Assembly: GCF_011734195.1 (NCBI RefSeq)
Contig: NZ_JAANTH010000001.1
Coordinates: forward strand, 682,001-746,000
DNA: 64,000 nt
Source of the DNA: Halobacterium sp. R2-5
GTDB taxonomy: Archaea > Halobacteriota > Halobacteria > Halobacteriales > Halobacteriaceae
Reading direction: 5' to 3'
In this document: in pieces, positions 44,285 to 52,136 of the stretch
Numbering within the stretch: position 1 is the first letter of the stretch
Layout of the letters: every line of letters begins with the position of its first letter
The notes under the pieces: generated by a model
The model's input: only the letters and a program-made list of their open reading frames with translations
Databases searched by the model: none
What the model was told of the DNA's origin: nothing
Position numbers and translations under genes: made by a program

Positions 44285-44479
44285 ATGGAGGGCGTCCTGA
44301 ACGAGCGCACGGAGACGGTGCACAAGAAGGGGGTGGAGAACCCCTACAGCCGGACGAAGTGCGGCGCCACGACCGACCTCGGCCACGACGAGCTCCGGAC
44401 CGTCCCCGTCGAGCGCGCGCTCGACGACTTCGACGCCTGCCGCTGCGGCCGGTGTTTCTCCGACGCCGGCGGGTACTGA
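44285..44479 (+). CDS. small Cys-containing protein, unknown function
   Basis: A 64-residue soluble protein, start ATG at 44285. It has an early Cys (RTKCGATTD) and a C-terminal CRCGRCFSDAGGY, a possible zinc site with three or four cysteines. The central part is acidic. It is convergent with the aminotransferase gene (1 bp between stops) and divergent from the Get3-like gene. AGAAGTTTTCC at 44250-44260 may be the promoter. Family not recognised. Confidence 0.78.
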   Translation: MEGVLNERTETVHKKGVENPYSRTKCGATTDLGHDELRTVPVERALDDFDACRCGRCFSDAGGY

Positions 44480-44480
44480 G

Positions 44481-45587
44481 CTACCGGTCGGCGAAGTAGT
44501 CAGCGAGGCGCTCGGCGGCTTCCTCGACGCGCGGCGTCACGAGCGCGAAGCGCAGCCAGTCCTCGCGAGCGGTGCCGAAGCCGGCGCCCGGCATCCCCGC
44601 GACGCCGGCCTCGTCGATCAGCTCGAACGTGTTCTCCAGCGTCCCCGGGAAGTCGGGGAAGCGCGCGAGCACGTAGAAGCCGCCGTCGGGCTTAGTGTAC
44701 TCCGCGCCCGCGTCGTCGAGCGCGGACGTGAACGTCTCCACGCGCTCGGCGAGGCGCTCGCGGTTCTCCTCGTAGTAGCTCGGGTCGGTCTCCCGGAGCG
44801 CGTGCAGCACGGCGGCCTGCGCGGGCCGCGACCCCGCCACGTTCGTCAGCATGTGCCGGGACTTCATCGGCTCCACGTGGGCCTCGGGCGCGATGCAGTA
44901 GCCGACGCGGAACCCCGTGATCGCCAGCGACTTCGAGAAGGAGTTCACGACGACGCGGTGCTCGGAGTCGAACTCCAGGGCGGACGTGAACCGCCCGGAG
45001 AAGTCGAAGTGGTCGTACACCTCGTCGCTGACCAGAATCGCGTCGTACTCCTCGGCGACGGCGACCAGTTCGCGCATCGTCTCCTCGCCGTACACCGCGC
45101 CCGTGGGGTTGTTCGGCGTCGTCGCCATGATGCACGCGGTGTCCTCGCTGGCCGCCGCGCGTACGTCCGCGGGGTCGAGGGCGCCGTCCGCAGCCGTGCC
45201 GACGAACACCTGCTCGCCGCCGAGCATGTTCGTCTTCCCCGGGTAGTAGGGGTAGACGGGGTCGGTCATCACGACCTCGTCGCCGGCGCCGCGCTCCAGC
45301 GCGCGCCCCATCGCCAGGTAGTTCGCCCCGCCGCCGCCGTTCGTGACGATCACCTGCTCGACGGGCACCTGCCGGCGCGCCGCGATCTCCTCGCGGAGCT
45401 CGCGGAGGCCGTCGCTGGGCGGGTACTGGAAGTTCTGGCCGCCCGTGTCGGCGTACTCGTGGAGCCCCTCGGCGAGCGCGGGCGGCGACCCCCAGTCGGG
45501 GTTCCCCGACACCATGTTCACCACGTCGCGGTCCGCGTTCACCGCGTACTGTATCACGCGGAAGAACAGCGGCTCCTCGTAGTCCAT
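44481..45587 (-). CDS. class I/II PLP-dependent aminotransferase
   Basis: A 368-residue fold-type I aminotransferase. NNPTGAVYGEETMRELV, LVSDEVYDHFDFSG (Asp binding the pyridine nitrogen) and the Schiff-base lysine in NSFSKSLAITGFRVGY are present, with the substrate-binding arginine in DWLRFALVTP. It is of the aspartate/aromatic aminotransferase type; the amino donor is not readable. The frame is open for 200 codons upstream, but the conserved start is MDYEEPLFFRVIQYAVN at the ATG on 45585-45587. Confidence 0.93.
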   Translation of the reverse strand: MDYEEPLFFRVIQYAVNADRDVVNMVSGNPDWGSPPALAEGLHEYADTGGQNFQYPPSDGLRELREEIAARRQVPVEQVIVTNGGGGANYLAMGRALERGAGDEVVMTDPVYPYYPGKTNMLGGEQVFVGTAADGALDPADVRAAASEDTACIMATTPNNPTGAVYGEETMRELVAVAEEYDAILVSDEVYDHFDFSGRFTSALEFDSEHRVVVNSFSKSLAITGFRVGYCIAPEAHVEPMKSRHMLTNVAGSRPAQAAVLHALRETDPSYYEENRERLAERVETFTSALDDAGAEYTKPDGGFYVLARFPDFPGTLENTFELIDEAGVAGMPGAGFGTAREDWLRFALVTPRVEEAAERLADYFADR

Positions 45588-45692
45588 ACCCTCTCCTTCT
45601 CGCCGCGACACGTGGCTCTTTCGTCCCCGCGGGAGGCGGCGAACGTTACCGCTACTCCGCGGTTGATTCGGCCGGTCGCCGTGGGTTCGAGT

Positions 45693-46043
45693 ATGGTCGA
45701 CTACGCCGAACACCTCCGCGAGTACTACGACGCCGTCGACGACGACCGCATCGACGACTTGCTCGACTTGTTCGCCGACGACGTCGTCTACGACCGCCCT
45801 GGTCAGCAGTCCATCGAGGGCAAGGACGACCTCGAAACGTTCTACCGCGAGGGCCGCCCGCTGGAGGACGGCAGCCACACCGTCCACGACGTGCTCGTCG
45901 ACGGGTCTCGTGCGGCCGTCCGCGGCACGTTCTCGGGCGTGCAGGACGGCGAGGACGTCGAGTTCGGGTTCGCGGACGTCCACGTCTTCGAGGACGGCCG
46001 CATCGCGAAGCGGTACACGTACACCGACCGCGACACCGTCTGA
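45693..46043 (+). CDS. SnoaL-like / NTF2-fold protein
   Basis: A 116-residue cone-shaped NTF2-fold protein. YAEHLREYYDAVDDDRIDDL is the first helix pair and LFADDVVYDRPGQQSIEGKD is the SnoaL-like strand. VLVDGSRAAVRGTFSG and GFADVHVFEDGRIAKRYTY complete the sheet. Proteins of this class are polyketide-cyclase-like or ketosteroid-isomerase-like enzymes or binding proteins; no activity can be assigned. Start ATG at 45693, 41 bp before the CinA-type gene. Confidence 0.88.
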   Translation: MVDYAEHLREYYDAVDDDRIDDLLDLFADDVVYDRPGQQSIEGKDDLETFYREGRPLEDGSHTVHDVLVDGSRAAVRGTFSGVQDGEDVEFGFADVHVFEDGRIAKRYTYTDRDTV

Positions 46044-46083
46044 CGCCACCACCTTCTTGCTCGCGCGCTCGGTATCCCGAGCC

Positions 46084-46602
46084 ATGCGCGAGTACGCCGC
46101 CGACCCGCCGATAGAGGAGGAACTCAACGACGAACTCCCGGCCGCCGGCCATACCGTCGCGACCGCCGAATCCTGCACTGGCGGGCTCATCGGGTCGCTG
46201 CTGACGGACGTCTCCGGGTCCAGTGACTACTTCGACCGGTCGCTGGTGACGTACACGTACGACGCCAAACTCGACCTCGGCGTCTCGCGGGAGGCGCTCG
46301 ACGAGCACGGCGCCGTCAGCGAGCCGGTCGCCCGGCAGATGGCGCAGGCGACCCGGGACGCCGCCGGCACGACGTGGGGCGTCTCCACGACGGGCATCGC
46401 CGGCCCCACGGGCGGCAGCGACGGGAAGCCCGTCGGCACCGTCTACATCGGCGTCGCGTACGCCGGCGACTGGGGGACGCAGACGTCGTACGCGGACGTC
46501 GAGCGCCGCGAGTTCGACGGGACGCGGACCGAGATCAAGGAGCAGATCGCGCGCCGCGCGCTCCGCAAGCTCGGCGAGCACGTCGCGGAGGCCCGGCCGT
46601 GA
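46084..46602 (+). CDS. CinA-family protein (NMN amidohydrolase domain)
   Basis: A 172-residue protein equal to the stand-alone C-terminal CinA/PncC domain. TVATAESCTGGLIGSLLTDV carries the catalytic serine region and STTGIAGPTGGSDGKPVGTV is the second signature. These enzymes deamidate nicotinamide mononucleotide in NAD recycling. No N-terminal MoaB-like domain is present, as in the short PncC form. It lies 41 bp after the SnoaL-like gene on the same strand. Confidence 0.93.
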   Translation: MREYAADPPIEEELNDELPAAGHTVATAESCTGGLIGSLLTDVSGSSDYFDRSLVTYTYDAKLDLGVSREALDEHGAVSEPVARQMAQATRDAAGTTWGVSTTGIAGPTGGSDGKPVGTVYIGVAYAGDWGTQTSYADVERREFDGTRTEIKEQIARRALRKLGEHVAEARP

Positions 46603-46648
46603 CCGCGTCCCGTAACTGTGACGTGTCCCCGGACTCTCGGTCCGCGCG

Positions 46649-47131
46649 ATGAACAAAGGCGACCACATCCTCAACGGGCTGCTGCTCGCGGTCGGGCTCG
46701 GGTACGTCCTCTACCCCGCCGGCGGCGTCGAGACCCTGCACACGATCGCGGCAGTCCTCATCCCCGTCGTTCTCGGTGCACTCTTCCCGGACGTCGACAC
46801 GGACTTCGGGAAGCACCGCAAGACTCTCCACAACATCCCCGTGCTCGCGCTGCTGTACGTCTTCCCCGTCTACTTCGGGAACCTCCAGTACGTCTGGATC
46901 GGCGTCCTCACCCACTACGTGCTCGACGTCGTCGGGAGCAAGCGCGGCATCGCGCTGTTCTACCCGCTCTCCGACCAGGAGTACGGGCTCCCGGTCGGCG
47001 TCACCACGGTGTCGAAGTACGCCAGCACAGTCACGGTCGTCATCACGCTCGTCGAACTCGCGGCCATCGCGGTCGTCGTCCACGTCGCCCCGCAGTACGT
47101 CCCCATGGACGCGGTGAGTTCCGTCTTCTAG
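46649..47131 (+). CDS. membrane-bound metal-dependent hydrolase (YdjM/DUF457 family)
   Basis: A 160-residue membrane protein with four to five helices. The family motif is the N-terminal NKGDHILNG (His) with GALFPDVDTDFGKHRKTLHN, a cluster of Asp and His facing the membrane interface. GVLTHYVLDVVGSKRG adds a second His/Asp pair. Activity is not established for archaeal members. Its stop overlaps by 4 bp with the stop of the PHP gene on the other strand. Confidence 0.9.
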   Translation: MNKGDHILNGLLLAVGLGYVLYPAGGVETLHTIAAVLIPVVLGALFPDVDTDFGKHRKTLHNIPVLALLYVFPVYFGNLQYVWIGVLTHYVLDVVGSKRGIALFYPLSDQEYGLPVGVTTVSKYASTVTVVITLVELAAIAVVVHVAPQYVPMDAVSSVF

Positions 47132-47883
47132 TAGACGGCGACGTCGTCGAACTTCCCGCCGTACGCGATGTGGCGGGGGTGGGTGGGCTCCATGCCCGAG
47201 AGGAGGAGCCGGTCGACTTTCTCCCACGTGTTCTCGTAGCCGAGGTGGAGCTGCTCGGCGAGCTCTCGCGCCCGGAAGCGGGCGTTGCGCTGGTGGTACG
47301 TCCGCCGGGACACGCCCGACTGGAGCGCGTCCACGAGGTCCGCCTCCGAGTCGATGTCGGCGTCGAACTCCGTCCAGACGCCGCCGACGGTCTCGGGCCG
47401 GTGGGCGTACGAGGACGCGAACGCGGGGATGCCGTAGGCGTCGGCGACCTTCCGCGCGCGCCGGTCGTGGTGCGGGAGGTGTTTCGGGTTGTACGTCTCC
47501 ACGGCGTCGATTCTGTCGCGGAGCCGCTCGACGTCCGCGGCGGTCAGACTCACCGTGAGGAATCCCGGGTGGGGAGCGAGCACCGCGGCGTCCTGGCGGT
47601 CGAACTCCGAGATGGCGCCGTCGAGGGTCACGAAGTCCGGGACGGGGTCGTCGAGCCCGACTGCGAGCACGTGCTTGCGGTCCCGCCACGACCCCGTGAA
47701 CACCTCGCGGCCGGGCACCACCAGCAGCTCGTCGTCAGAGAACGCGGCGGCGCGCTCGCGGAGCTCCGGCAGCCGCGTGAAGTGCGGCGCGTACACGAGC
47801 ACGTCCACGCCAGCGGCCTTCGCGCGACGGACCACGTCGTCGTCGAGCACCTTCACGTGGAGGTCGACCCGTGTCGTCGGCAC
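47128..47883 (-). CDS. PHP-domain protein
   Basis: The 251 residues show a PHP-type metal-dependent phosphoesterase barrel. VDLHVKVLDDD opens the protein where DxHxH is usual (only one His of the pair). VYAPHFTR, VVPGREVFTG and VLAPHPGF supply further ligands. The C-terminal part (RTYHQRNARFRARELAEQLH) fits the PHP-associated domain found in haloarchaea. The loss of the second N-terminal His may weaken one metal site. Start is a GTG at 47881-47883. Substrate unknown. Confidence 0.85.
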   Translation of the reverse strand: MPTTRVDLHVKVLDDDVVRRAKAAGVDVLVYAPHFTRLPELRERAAAFSDDELLVVPGREVFTGSWRDRKHVLAVGLDDPVPDFVTLDGAISEFDRQDAAVLAPHPGFLTVSLTAADVERLRDRIDAVETYNPKHLPHHDRRARKVADAYGIPAFASSYAHRPETVGGVWTEFDADIDSEADLVDALQSGVSRRTYHQRNARFRARELAEQLHLGYENTWEKVDRLLLSGMEPTHPRHIAYGGKFDDVAVY

Positions 47884-47966
47884 GACACGAACTTCGCGGG
47901 CCGAGGTTTAGCGGTTTACGGTTCCGGCCGATAAACTCCGCGTCCGATGTACGGCGTTCGCGGCCG

Positions 47967-47972
47967 CTTATG
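47967..47972 (+). promoter_or_regulatory. TATA-like element for acyl-CoA dehydrogenase
   Basis: CTTATG at 24-29 nt before the ATG, in a GC-rich surrounding. It is the only AT-rich hexamer at the leaderless TATA position. Confidence 0.45.
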
Positions 47973-47995
47973 CTGGTGGCACCCGAACCACCGGT

Positions 47996-49207
47996 ATGAG
48001 CCTGAACCTGCTCTCCGAGGACGTCGTGCCCGAGCACGCCCTCGACGTCAAGCGGGACGCCCGGGAGTTCGCCGAAGAGCACATCGCGCCGAACGCCGAG
48101 GAGTACTACCGGACCGGGGACTACCCCTGGGAGATTCTGGAGGCGGGGATGGACGCCGGCCTCGTCGCCCAGGACATCGGCGAGGAGTACGGCGGCCGCG
48201 GTCTCGACCTCGAACAGGTCCTGGCCATCGCCGAGGAGTTCTACCGCGCGGACGCCGGCATCGCGCTGACGCTCCAGCTCGCGAGCTTCGGCGCGGAGAT
48301 GCTCGAACAGTACGGCACCGACGAGCAGAAAGAACGGTACCTCCGCCCGGTCGCTGAGAACGACCAGATCACGGGCCTCGCGGTCTCCGAACCCGACATC
48401 GGTTCTGACCTCGCGGGGATGCACACGACCGCCGAGAAGGACACCGCCGAGCAGAGCTCGGCGAGCTCTGAGTCGACTTCGGCGACTCAGAACGGCGACG
48501 AGTACGTGCTGAACGGCGAGAAGTACTGGATCGGCAACGGCGTCGAAGCCGACTGGGTGACGGTGTACGCGAAGACCGGGGACACCGACGACCGCTACAT
48601 GAACTACTCGCTGTTCATCGTCCCCACCGATACGGACGGCTACGAGGCCGAGCACATCCCCGAGAAGATGGGGATGCGCGCCTCCAAGCAGGCCCACATC
48701 GTCTTCGACGACTGCCGGATTCCCGAGGAGAACGTCATCGGCAGCGAGGGAGCCGGGTTCATGATGCTCGCGGACTTCTTCAACCACGGCCGCGTCGTCG
48801 TCGGCGGGCACGGCCTCGGCCTCGCCGCCGCGGCGCTCGAAGAGGCCTGGGAGTTCGTCCACGAGCGCGAGGAGTTCGGACGCCACGTCGCGGACTTCCA
48901 GGCGGTCCAGCACGGCCTCGCGGACATGCGCCTGGAGTTCGAGGCCGCCCGTGCGCTGAACTACCGCGCCGCCCGCAAGGTCGAGAACTACGAGAACCCC
49001 GGGCTGTGGGCGGCGATGGCGAAGACGAAGTCCACGGAGGTCGCCGTCGACAACGCCGAACAGGGGATGCAGTTCCACGGCGGCCGCTCGATTCTCACCG
49101 ACCGCCGCATCGCCCGGGTCTACCGGGACGCCCGCATCCCCGTCATCTACGAGGGGGCCAACGAGATCCAGCGCAACCTCATCTACCGGCAGTCCGGCGA
49201 GCAGTAG
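47996..49207 (+). CDS. acyl-CoA dehydrogenase
   Basis: A flavoenzyme that introduces a trans-2 double bond into acyl-CoA, passing electrons to ETF. The 403 residues include helical N-terminal domain, ITGLAVSEPDIGSDLAG (FAD/substrate signature), YVLNGEKYWIGNG, and the C-terminal YEGANEIQRNLIYRQ with the catalytic glutamate. Residues about 150-165 (AEQSSASSESTSATQ) are an insertion encoded by two overlapping palindromes and absent from typical relatives. Acyl chain length cannot be told. No beta-oxidation partner genes are adjacent. Confidence 0.95.
   Translation: MSLNLLSEDVVPEHALDVKRDAREFAEEHIAPNAEEYYRTGDYPWEILEAGMDAGLVAQDIGEEYGGRGLDLEQVLAIAEEFYRADAGIALTLQLASFGAEMLEQYGTDEQKERYLRPVAENDQITGLAVSEPDIGSDLAGMHTTAEKDTAEQSSASSESTSATQNGDEYVLNGEKYWIGNGVEADWVTVYAKTGDTDDRYMNYSLFIVPTDTDGYEAEHIPEKMGMRASKQAHIVFDDCRIPEENVIGSEGAGFMMLADFFNHGRVVVGGHGLGLAAAALEEAWEFVHEREEFGRHVADFQAVQHGLADMRLEFEAARALNYRAARKVENYENPGLWAAMAKTKSTEVAVDNAEQGMQFHGGRSILTDRRIARVYRDARIPVIYEGANEIQRNLIYRQSGEQ
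48452..48490. repeat. two overlapping palindromes inside the acyl-CoA dehydrogenase gene
   Basis: CAGAGCTC-ggc-GAGCTCTG (48452-48470) overlaps CTGAGTCG-n7-CGACTCAG (48468-48490) by three bases. Both have perfect 8-bp arms. The 39-bp block is in frame and encodes about 13 residues of Ser/Glu/Thr-rich filler. Confidence 0.85.
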
Positions 49208-49430
49208 CGAGGCGGACGACGGACCGATTTTCGTTCCGGCAGACTGGAGGGGGTGACGAACACCCTGGGCCGACGAACCGGCCTCTCGGTGCGTCTATCG
49301 CCCGTATCTGGCGCCGGTTGTCGTTCGTTATCTCGTTGCTAACAGCGCTTTCGAGAGTGATAACGCGTCTGACGCGCGACCGACAATCACGGGACGCTCC
49401 GGGTTCAGTGGTTGCGAATGCGACACAAGG

Positions 49431-49436
49431 TTTATC
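49431..49436 (+). promoter_or_regulatory. TATA-like element for the zinc-finger gene at 49461
   Basis: TTTATC at 25-30 nt before the ATG, preceded by an AT-richer stretch (about 49320-49440). This is a good leaderless promoter fit. The rest of the 253-bp gap after the acyl-CoA dehydrogenase holds nothing I can assign. Confidence 0.5.
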
Positions 49437-49460
49437 TGCGCGGTCAGGTTACAGCTACCC

Positions 49461-49802
49461 ATGTCTGCGTGGGAGTGCGCGATCGTCGGCTGCGGGTCCA
49501 CGTTCGAGCGCGTCGAGGCGCTCCTCGCCCACCAGGTCGCCGACCACGACGCTCACGACTGCGAAATCTGCGGGGAGACGGTCCCCGAGGGCTACTTCGC
49601 GATCAAGCACGGCCTGCGCGAGCACACGCGCGCCGAGTACGTCCGATTCTACGACGGCGACGCCGAGGCGATCCGCGAGCGCGAACGCGTCCTCGACGAC
49701 GTCGCGGAGGCGGTCGACCCCGCGGTGCTCGAGGACCTCCTGAGCGACGAGCCGGTGGACGCCGCCGACGCGACCGACGCCGCACACGCGACGACGAGCT
49801 GA
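49461..49802 (+). CDS. C2H2-type zinc finger protein (DUF7565-like)
   Basis: A 113-residue protein with two finger-like units. CAIVGCGSTFERVEALLAHQ with downstream DHDAHD is a Cys2His2 pattern, and CEICGETVPEGYFAIKHGLREH is the second. The rest is helical and acidic, ending in an Ala/Asp-rich tail. It fits the haloarchaeal DUF7565 family as I recall it. Nucleic-acid or protein binding is possible but unproven. The FAH-family gene follows after 50 bp on the same strand. Confidence 0.82.
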   Translation: MSAWECAIVGCGSTFERVEALLAHQVADHDAHDCEICGETVPEGYFAIKHGLREHTRAEYVRFYDGDAEAIRERERVLDDVAEAVDPAVLEDLLSDEPVDAADATDAAHATTS

Positions 49803-49852
49803 GTTCTCGCCCGCTCCGTAAGCGATTAGGGGCGGCTCCGCGACCACGCGGT

Positions 49853-50578
49853 ATGCGACTCGCACGACTCCGAACCAGCGATGGCGTCGTCTCCGGGGAG
49901 TACGACGACGGCGTCGTCGTCGCGGACGGCACCGAGCACGTCGTCGGCGAGGACGGTACGCTCGCGCCGCCCTGCGACCCGTCGGCGCTGTACTGCGTCG
50001 GCCGCAACTACGCGGAGACGCTCGACCAGATGGACTACGAGCGCCCCGACCAGCCGGACTTCTTCATCAAGCCGCCGGTCTCGGTGGTCGGCCACGGCGA
50101 CGACGTCCCGTACCCGACGTTCACGGACGAACTGACGTACGCCGGCGAGCTCGCGGCGGTCGTCGGCGAGCGCTGCCACCGCGTCGACGAGGCCGACGTG
50201 CCGGACGTGCTGCGCGGGTTCACCATCATGAACGACCTCGACGCACTCGACCAGCCCGGGCGCACCGCGCGGAAGGCCTTCGACGCCTCCGGCCCGCTCG
50301 GCCCGTGGATCGAGACCGACGTCGACCCGCGCGGCATCGACATGCACACCGACGTCGCGGGCGAGCGACGCCAGGAAGCCAACACGGAGCTGATGCTGTT
50401 CGACCCCTACGAGGTCGTCTCGTTCCTCTCCGAGCGATTCACGTTCCAGTCGGGGGACGTCATCGCGTTCGGCAGTCCCGCCAACCCCGGGCTCGTCGAA
50501 CCCGGCGACACCGTCGAAATCACGTACGAGGGCGTCGGCACCCTGGAGAACACCATCGTCGAACCGAACGGGGACTGA
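49853..50578 (+). CDS. fumarylacetoacetate hydrolase family protein
   Basis: A 241-residue FAH-fold enzyme. The core shows ALYCVGRNYAETLDQM, PDFFIKPPVSVVGHGD, and metal ligands in LTYAGELAAVVGERC (usually ExE; here the first acid is less clear) and IMNDLDALD. ANTELMLFDPYEVVSFLSE and VIAFGSPANPGLVEPGD follow. Family members cleave C-C bonds of acylpyruvates or decarboxylate oxaloacetate. The exact substrate is unknown, and the altered metal motif makes activity uncertain. Confidence 0.87.
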   Translation: MRLARLRTSDGVVSGEYDDGVVVADGTEHVVGEDGTLAPPCDPSALYCVGRNYAETLDQMDYERPDQPDFFIKPPVSVVGHGDDVPYPTFTDELTYAGELAAVVGERCHRVDEADVPDVLRGFTIMNDLDALDQPGRTARKAFDASGPLGPWIETDVDPRGIDMHTDVAGERRQEANTELMLFDPYEVVSFLSERFTFQSGDVIAFGSPANPGLVEPGDTVEITYEGVGTLENTIVEPNGD

Positions 50579-50598
50579 ATTGCCTGCGTCTCCGTTCG

Positions 50599-50775
50599 TC
50601 AGGCCAACTGTGCGCCGCCCTCGACGCGGTTGTGGAACACGTCGTCGGTCAGCCGCACGTGCTCGACGACGCGCTCGTGAACTTCCTCGTTGGAGAACTC
50701 CCTGTCGTCACTGAGGTACGCGCATCTCGGATCCCACCCACAGGCCGGGCACTCCGAGAACAGGTGTTTGGGCAT
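50599..50775 (-). CDS. small CxxC protein, unknown function
   Basis: A 58-residue ORF from the ATG at 50773-50775. MPKHLFSECPACGWDPRCAY has a CPAC pair and a third Cys; the rest is acidic/helical (NEEVHERVVEHVRLTDDVF). Only three cysteines are seen, so a full zinc site would need a His. An upstream ATG at 50817 would add 14 residues. It is convergent with the FAH gene. Family not recognised. Confidence 0.6.
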   Translation of the reverse strand: MPKHLFSECPACGWDPRCAYLSDDREFSNEEVHERVVEHVRLTDDVFHNRVEGGAQLA

Positions 50776-50956
50776 AGTTAGCACTACTCGCCCAGCAGTC
50801 AAGAGTGCTGTTACCAAGTAGTGACACCGCCCGATGAACGAAGAGGACGTGCGGTTAGCGCTCTTCGGAATACGCTCGCGGCTACGCCGCCCACGCTGCT
50901 TGAGAAGCGCTTTCAGCGCTCCTCGCTGGTCTCGTGAGCGATAGCGAACGAGACGT

Positions 50957-50980
50957 CGAAGAACGCGCTAGCGTTCTTCG
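50957..50980. repeat. perfect hairpin across the spt5 stop codon
   Basis: CGAAGAACGC (50957-50966) and GCGTTCTTCG (50971-50980) are perfect 10-bp arms with a GCTA loop; the spt5 TAG lies in the loop and adjoining arm. A close copy of the 3' arm region (TAGCGCTCTTCGGAAT) is at 50856-50871. It could be a terminator-like structure or a repeat element. Confidence 0.6.
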
Positions 50981-51405
50981 GAATCGAGCACGCGAATCTG
51001 GTCGCCGCGGACCGTCACCGGAATCGGGACGGTCGCCTCGTACAGCTCGACGGTCACCTGGTCCTTGCTCTCGTCGATGCGCTGGACCTGGGCCTTCTCG
51101 CCCTTGAACGGGCCGGCGATGAGCTCGACGATGTCGCCCTCCGCGATGCCCTCGACGTCGGGCTTCGGGGAGAGGAAGTGCTCGACCTCGCTGATGCCGG
51201 ACTCGCCGGGGACGAGGCTGCGCGCGTGCGGAATCTCGTCCATCACGCGCTCGATGATGGCGTGGTCGTCGGCTTCGACCATCACGTAGCTGGTGAGCGC
51301 GTCCGGCGCGAGCACCGCGTGAATCTCGTCGGCCTCGCGGTTCGCGATCATGCTGGCGACGGTCTGCTCCTGGCTCGCGGTCGTCTTGACGGCGTACACG
51401 CCCAT
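50968..51405 (-). CDS. spt5: transcription elongation factor Spt5 (NusG)
   Basis: Binds the RNA polymerase clamp and raises processivity. The 145 residues have an NGN domain (about 1-85, YAVKTTASQEQTVASMI and SYVMVEADDHAII) and a KOW domain (about 88-145, GDIVELIAGPFKGEKAQVQR). It ends DSEER. The partner Spt4 is not in the window. It follows secE by 1 bp on the same strand, the conserved secE-spt5 pair. Confidence 0.96.
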   Translation of the reverse strand: MGVYAVKTTASQEQTVASMIANREADEIHAVLAPDALTSYVMVEADDHAIIERVMDEIPHARSLVPGESGISEVEHFLSPKPDVEGIAEGDIVELIAGPFKGEKAQVQRIDESKDQVTVELYEATVPIPVTVRGDQIRVLDSEER

Positions 51406-51406
51406 T

Positions 51407-51580
51407 TTAGATCACCGAGGTGACGACTTCCATCAGCAGGAAGATGACGAAACCGAGCAGGCCGACCAGCAGGATGCCGGCGCCGGCGATCTTCGCAATC
51501 TGGGAGAACTCCTCCCACGACGGCGTGCTCGCCAGCCGGAGCACGCGCGTGTATGCGGAAAGCTCTAGGGGAACGTCCAT
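51407..51580 (-). CDS. secE: protein translocase SecE subunit (Sec61 gamma)
   Basis: A 57-residue single-span subunit of the SecYE translocon. It has an N-terminal amphipathic helix (LSAYTRVLRLASTPSWEEFS), then the membrane helix IAGAGILLVGLLGFVIFLLM. Start is the ATG at 51578-51580; an ATG four codons upstream is less likely. It is adjacent to spt5, and ftsZ is upstream on the same strand after an inserted opposite-strand gene. Confidence 0.94.
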   Translation of the reverse strand: MDVPLELSAYTRVLRLASTPSWEEFSQIAKIAGAGILLVGLLGFVIFLLMEVVTSVI

Positions 51581-51677
51581 ACTCGCGTACACTCGGCGAG
51601 CGCTCTTTTATCTATTGATGCCGGGCCGCGCGAGCGGCCCCCTCCTTTATCGTTCTCTCGGGCGTATCTCTACGTAC

Positions 51678-51962
51678 ATGCCCGAAGAAGTCATCTTCGA
51701 GTCCGAGAGCGACCGGAGCCGCGAGGAGATCGCCGCCTATCTGCGCACCGTCGCGGACAACCTCGAATCCGGCGAGGGAATCACGCTGAAATCGGACGGC
51801 GACTCGTTGTCTCTCGACCCGCCGACGCACTCGACGTTCGAGGTGAAGGCCGAACGCGAAGGCCCCGAAGGCGGCCCGAAAGAGCTGAGCGTCGAGTTCG
51901 AACTGGAGTGGCCGGAGGACGGCGAAACTGAATCCGAGAGCGGCGAACTGGAAATCGAGTAG
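51678..51962 (+). CDS. amphi-Trp domain-containing protein
   Basis: A 94-residue acidic protein of the amphi-Trp family. MPEEVIFESESDRSREEIAA, then YLRTVADNLESGEGITLK and a closing sheet ending with VEFELEWPEDGE. Function unknown; the family is common in haloarchaea and often stands alone. Its location between ftsZ and secE, on the opposite strand, is odd because those genes are usually adjacent. Start ATG at 51678. Confidence 0.88.
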   Translation: MPEEVIFESESDRSREEIAAYLRTVADNLESGEGITLKSDGDSLSLDPPTHSTFEVKAEREGPEGGPKELSVEFELEWPEDGETESESGELEIE

Positions 51963-51984
51963 GGGAAGTGGTGAAGCCGCGGAA

Positions 51985-52135
51985 AGCCGTGCGGAGCGGA
52001 GCGCATCAGCGCGGCGAAGCCGGGCTGTTCACCGCCGGAGCGGGGCGGAGCCCCGCGGAGGCGGGTCTTTTTAGCGTAGCTTTTTGCGCCGAGCGGTGGG
52101 CGAGCGAAGCGAGCGCACCCGAGGCGGAAAAAGGT
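51985..52135. repeat. GC-rich intergenic repeat between amphi-Trp gene and ftsZ
   Basis: The 174-bp spacer has GCGGGGCGGAGCCCCGC hairpins, a TTTTTAGCGTAGCTTTTTGC stretch, and GGGCGAGCGAAGCGAGCGCACCC. These are units of the same GAGCGnAGCGAGC type seen at 33260 and in scpA. The T-rich stretch lies just downstream of the amphi-Trp stop and could end its transcript. Confidence 0.5.
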
Positions 52136-52136
52136 A

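Noticed and set aside
49208-49460. Hydrophobic ORF in the gap after the acyl-CoA dehydrogenase
   Set aside because: It is a frame running out of the dehydrogenase gene and into the zinc-finger gene. It has no own start signal and no motif.
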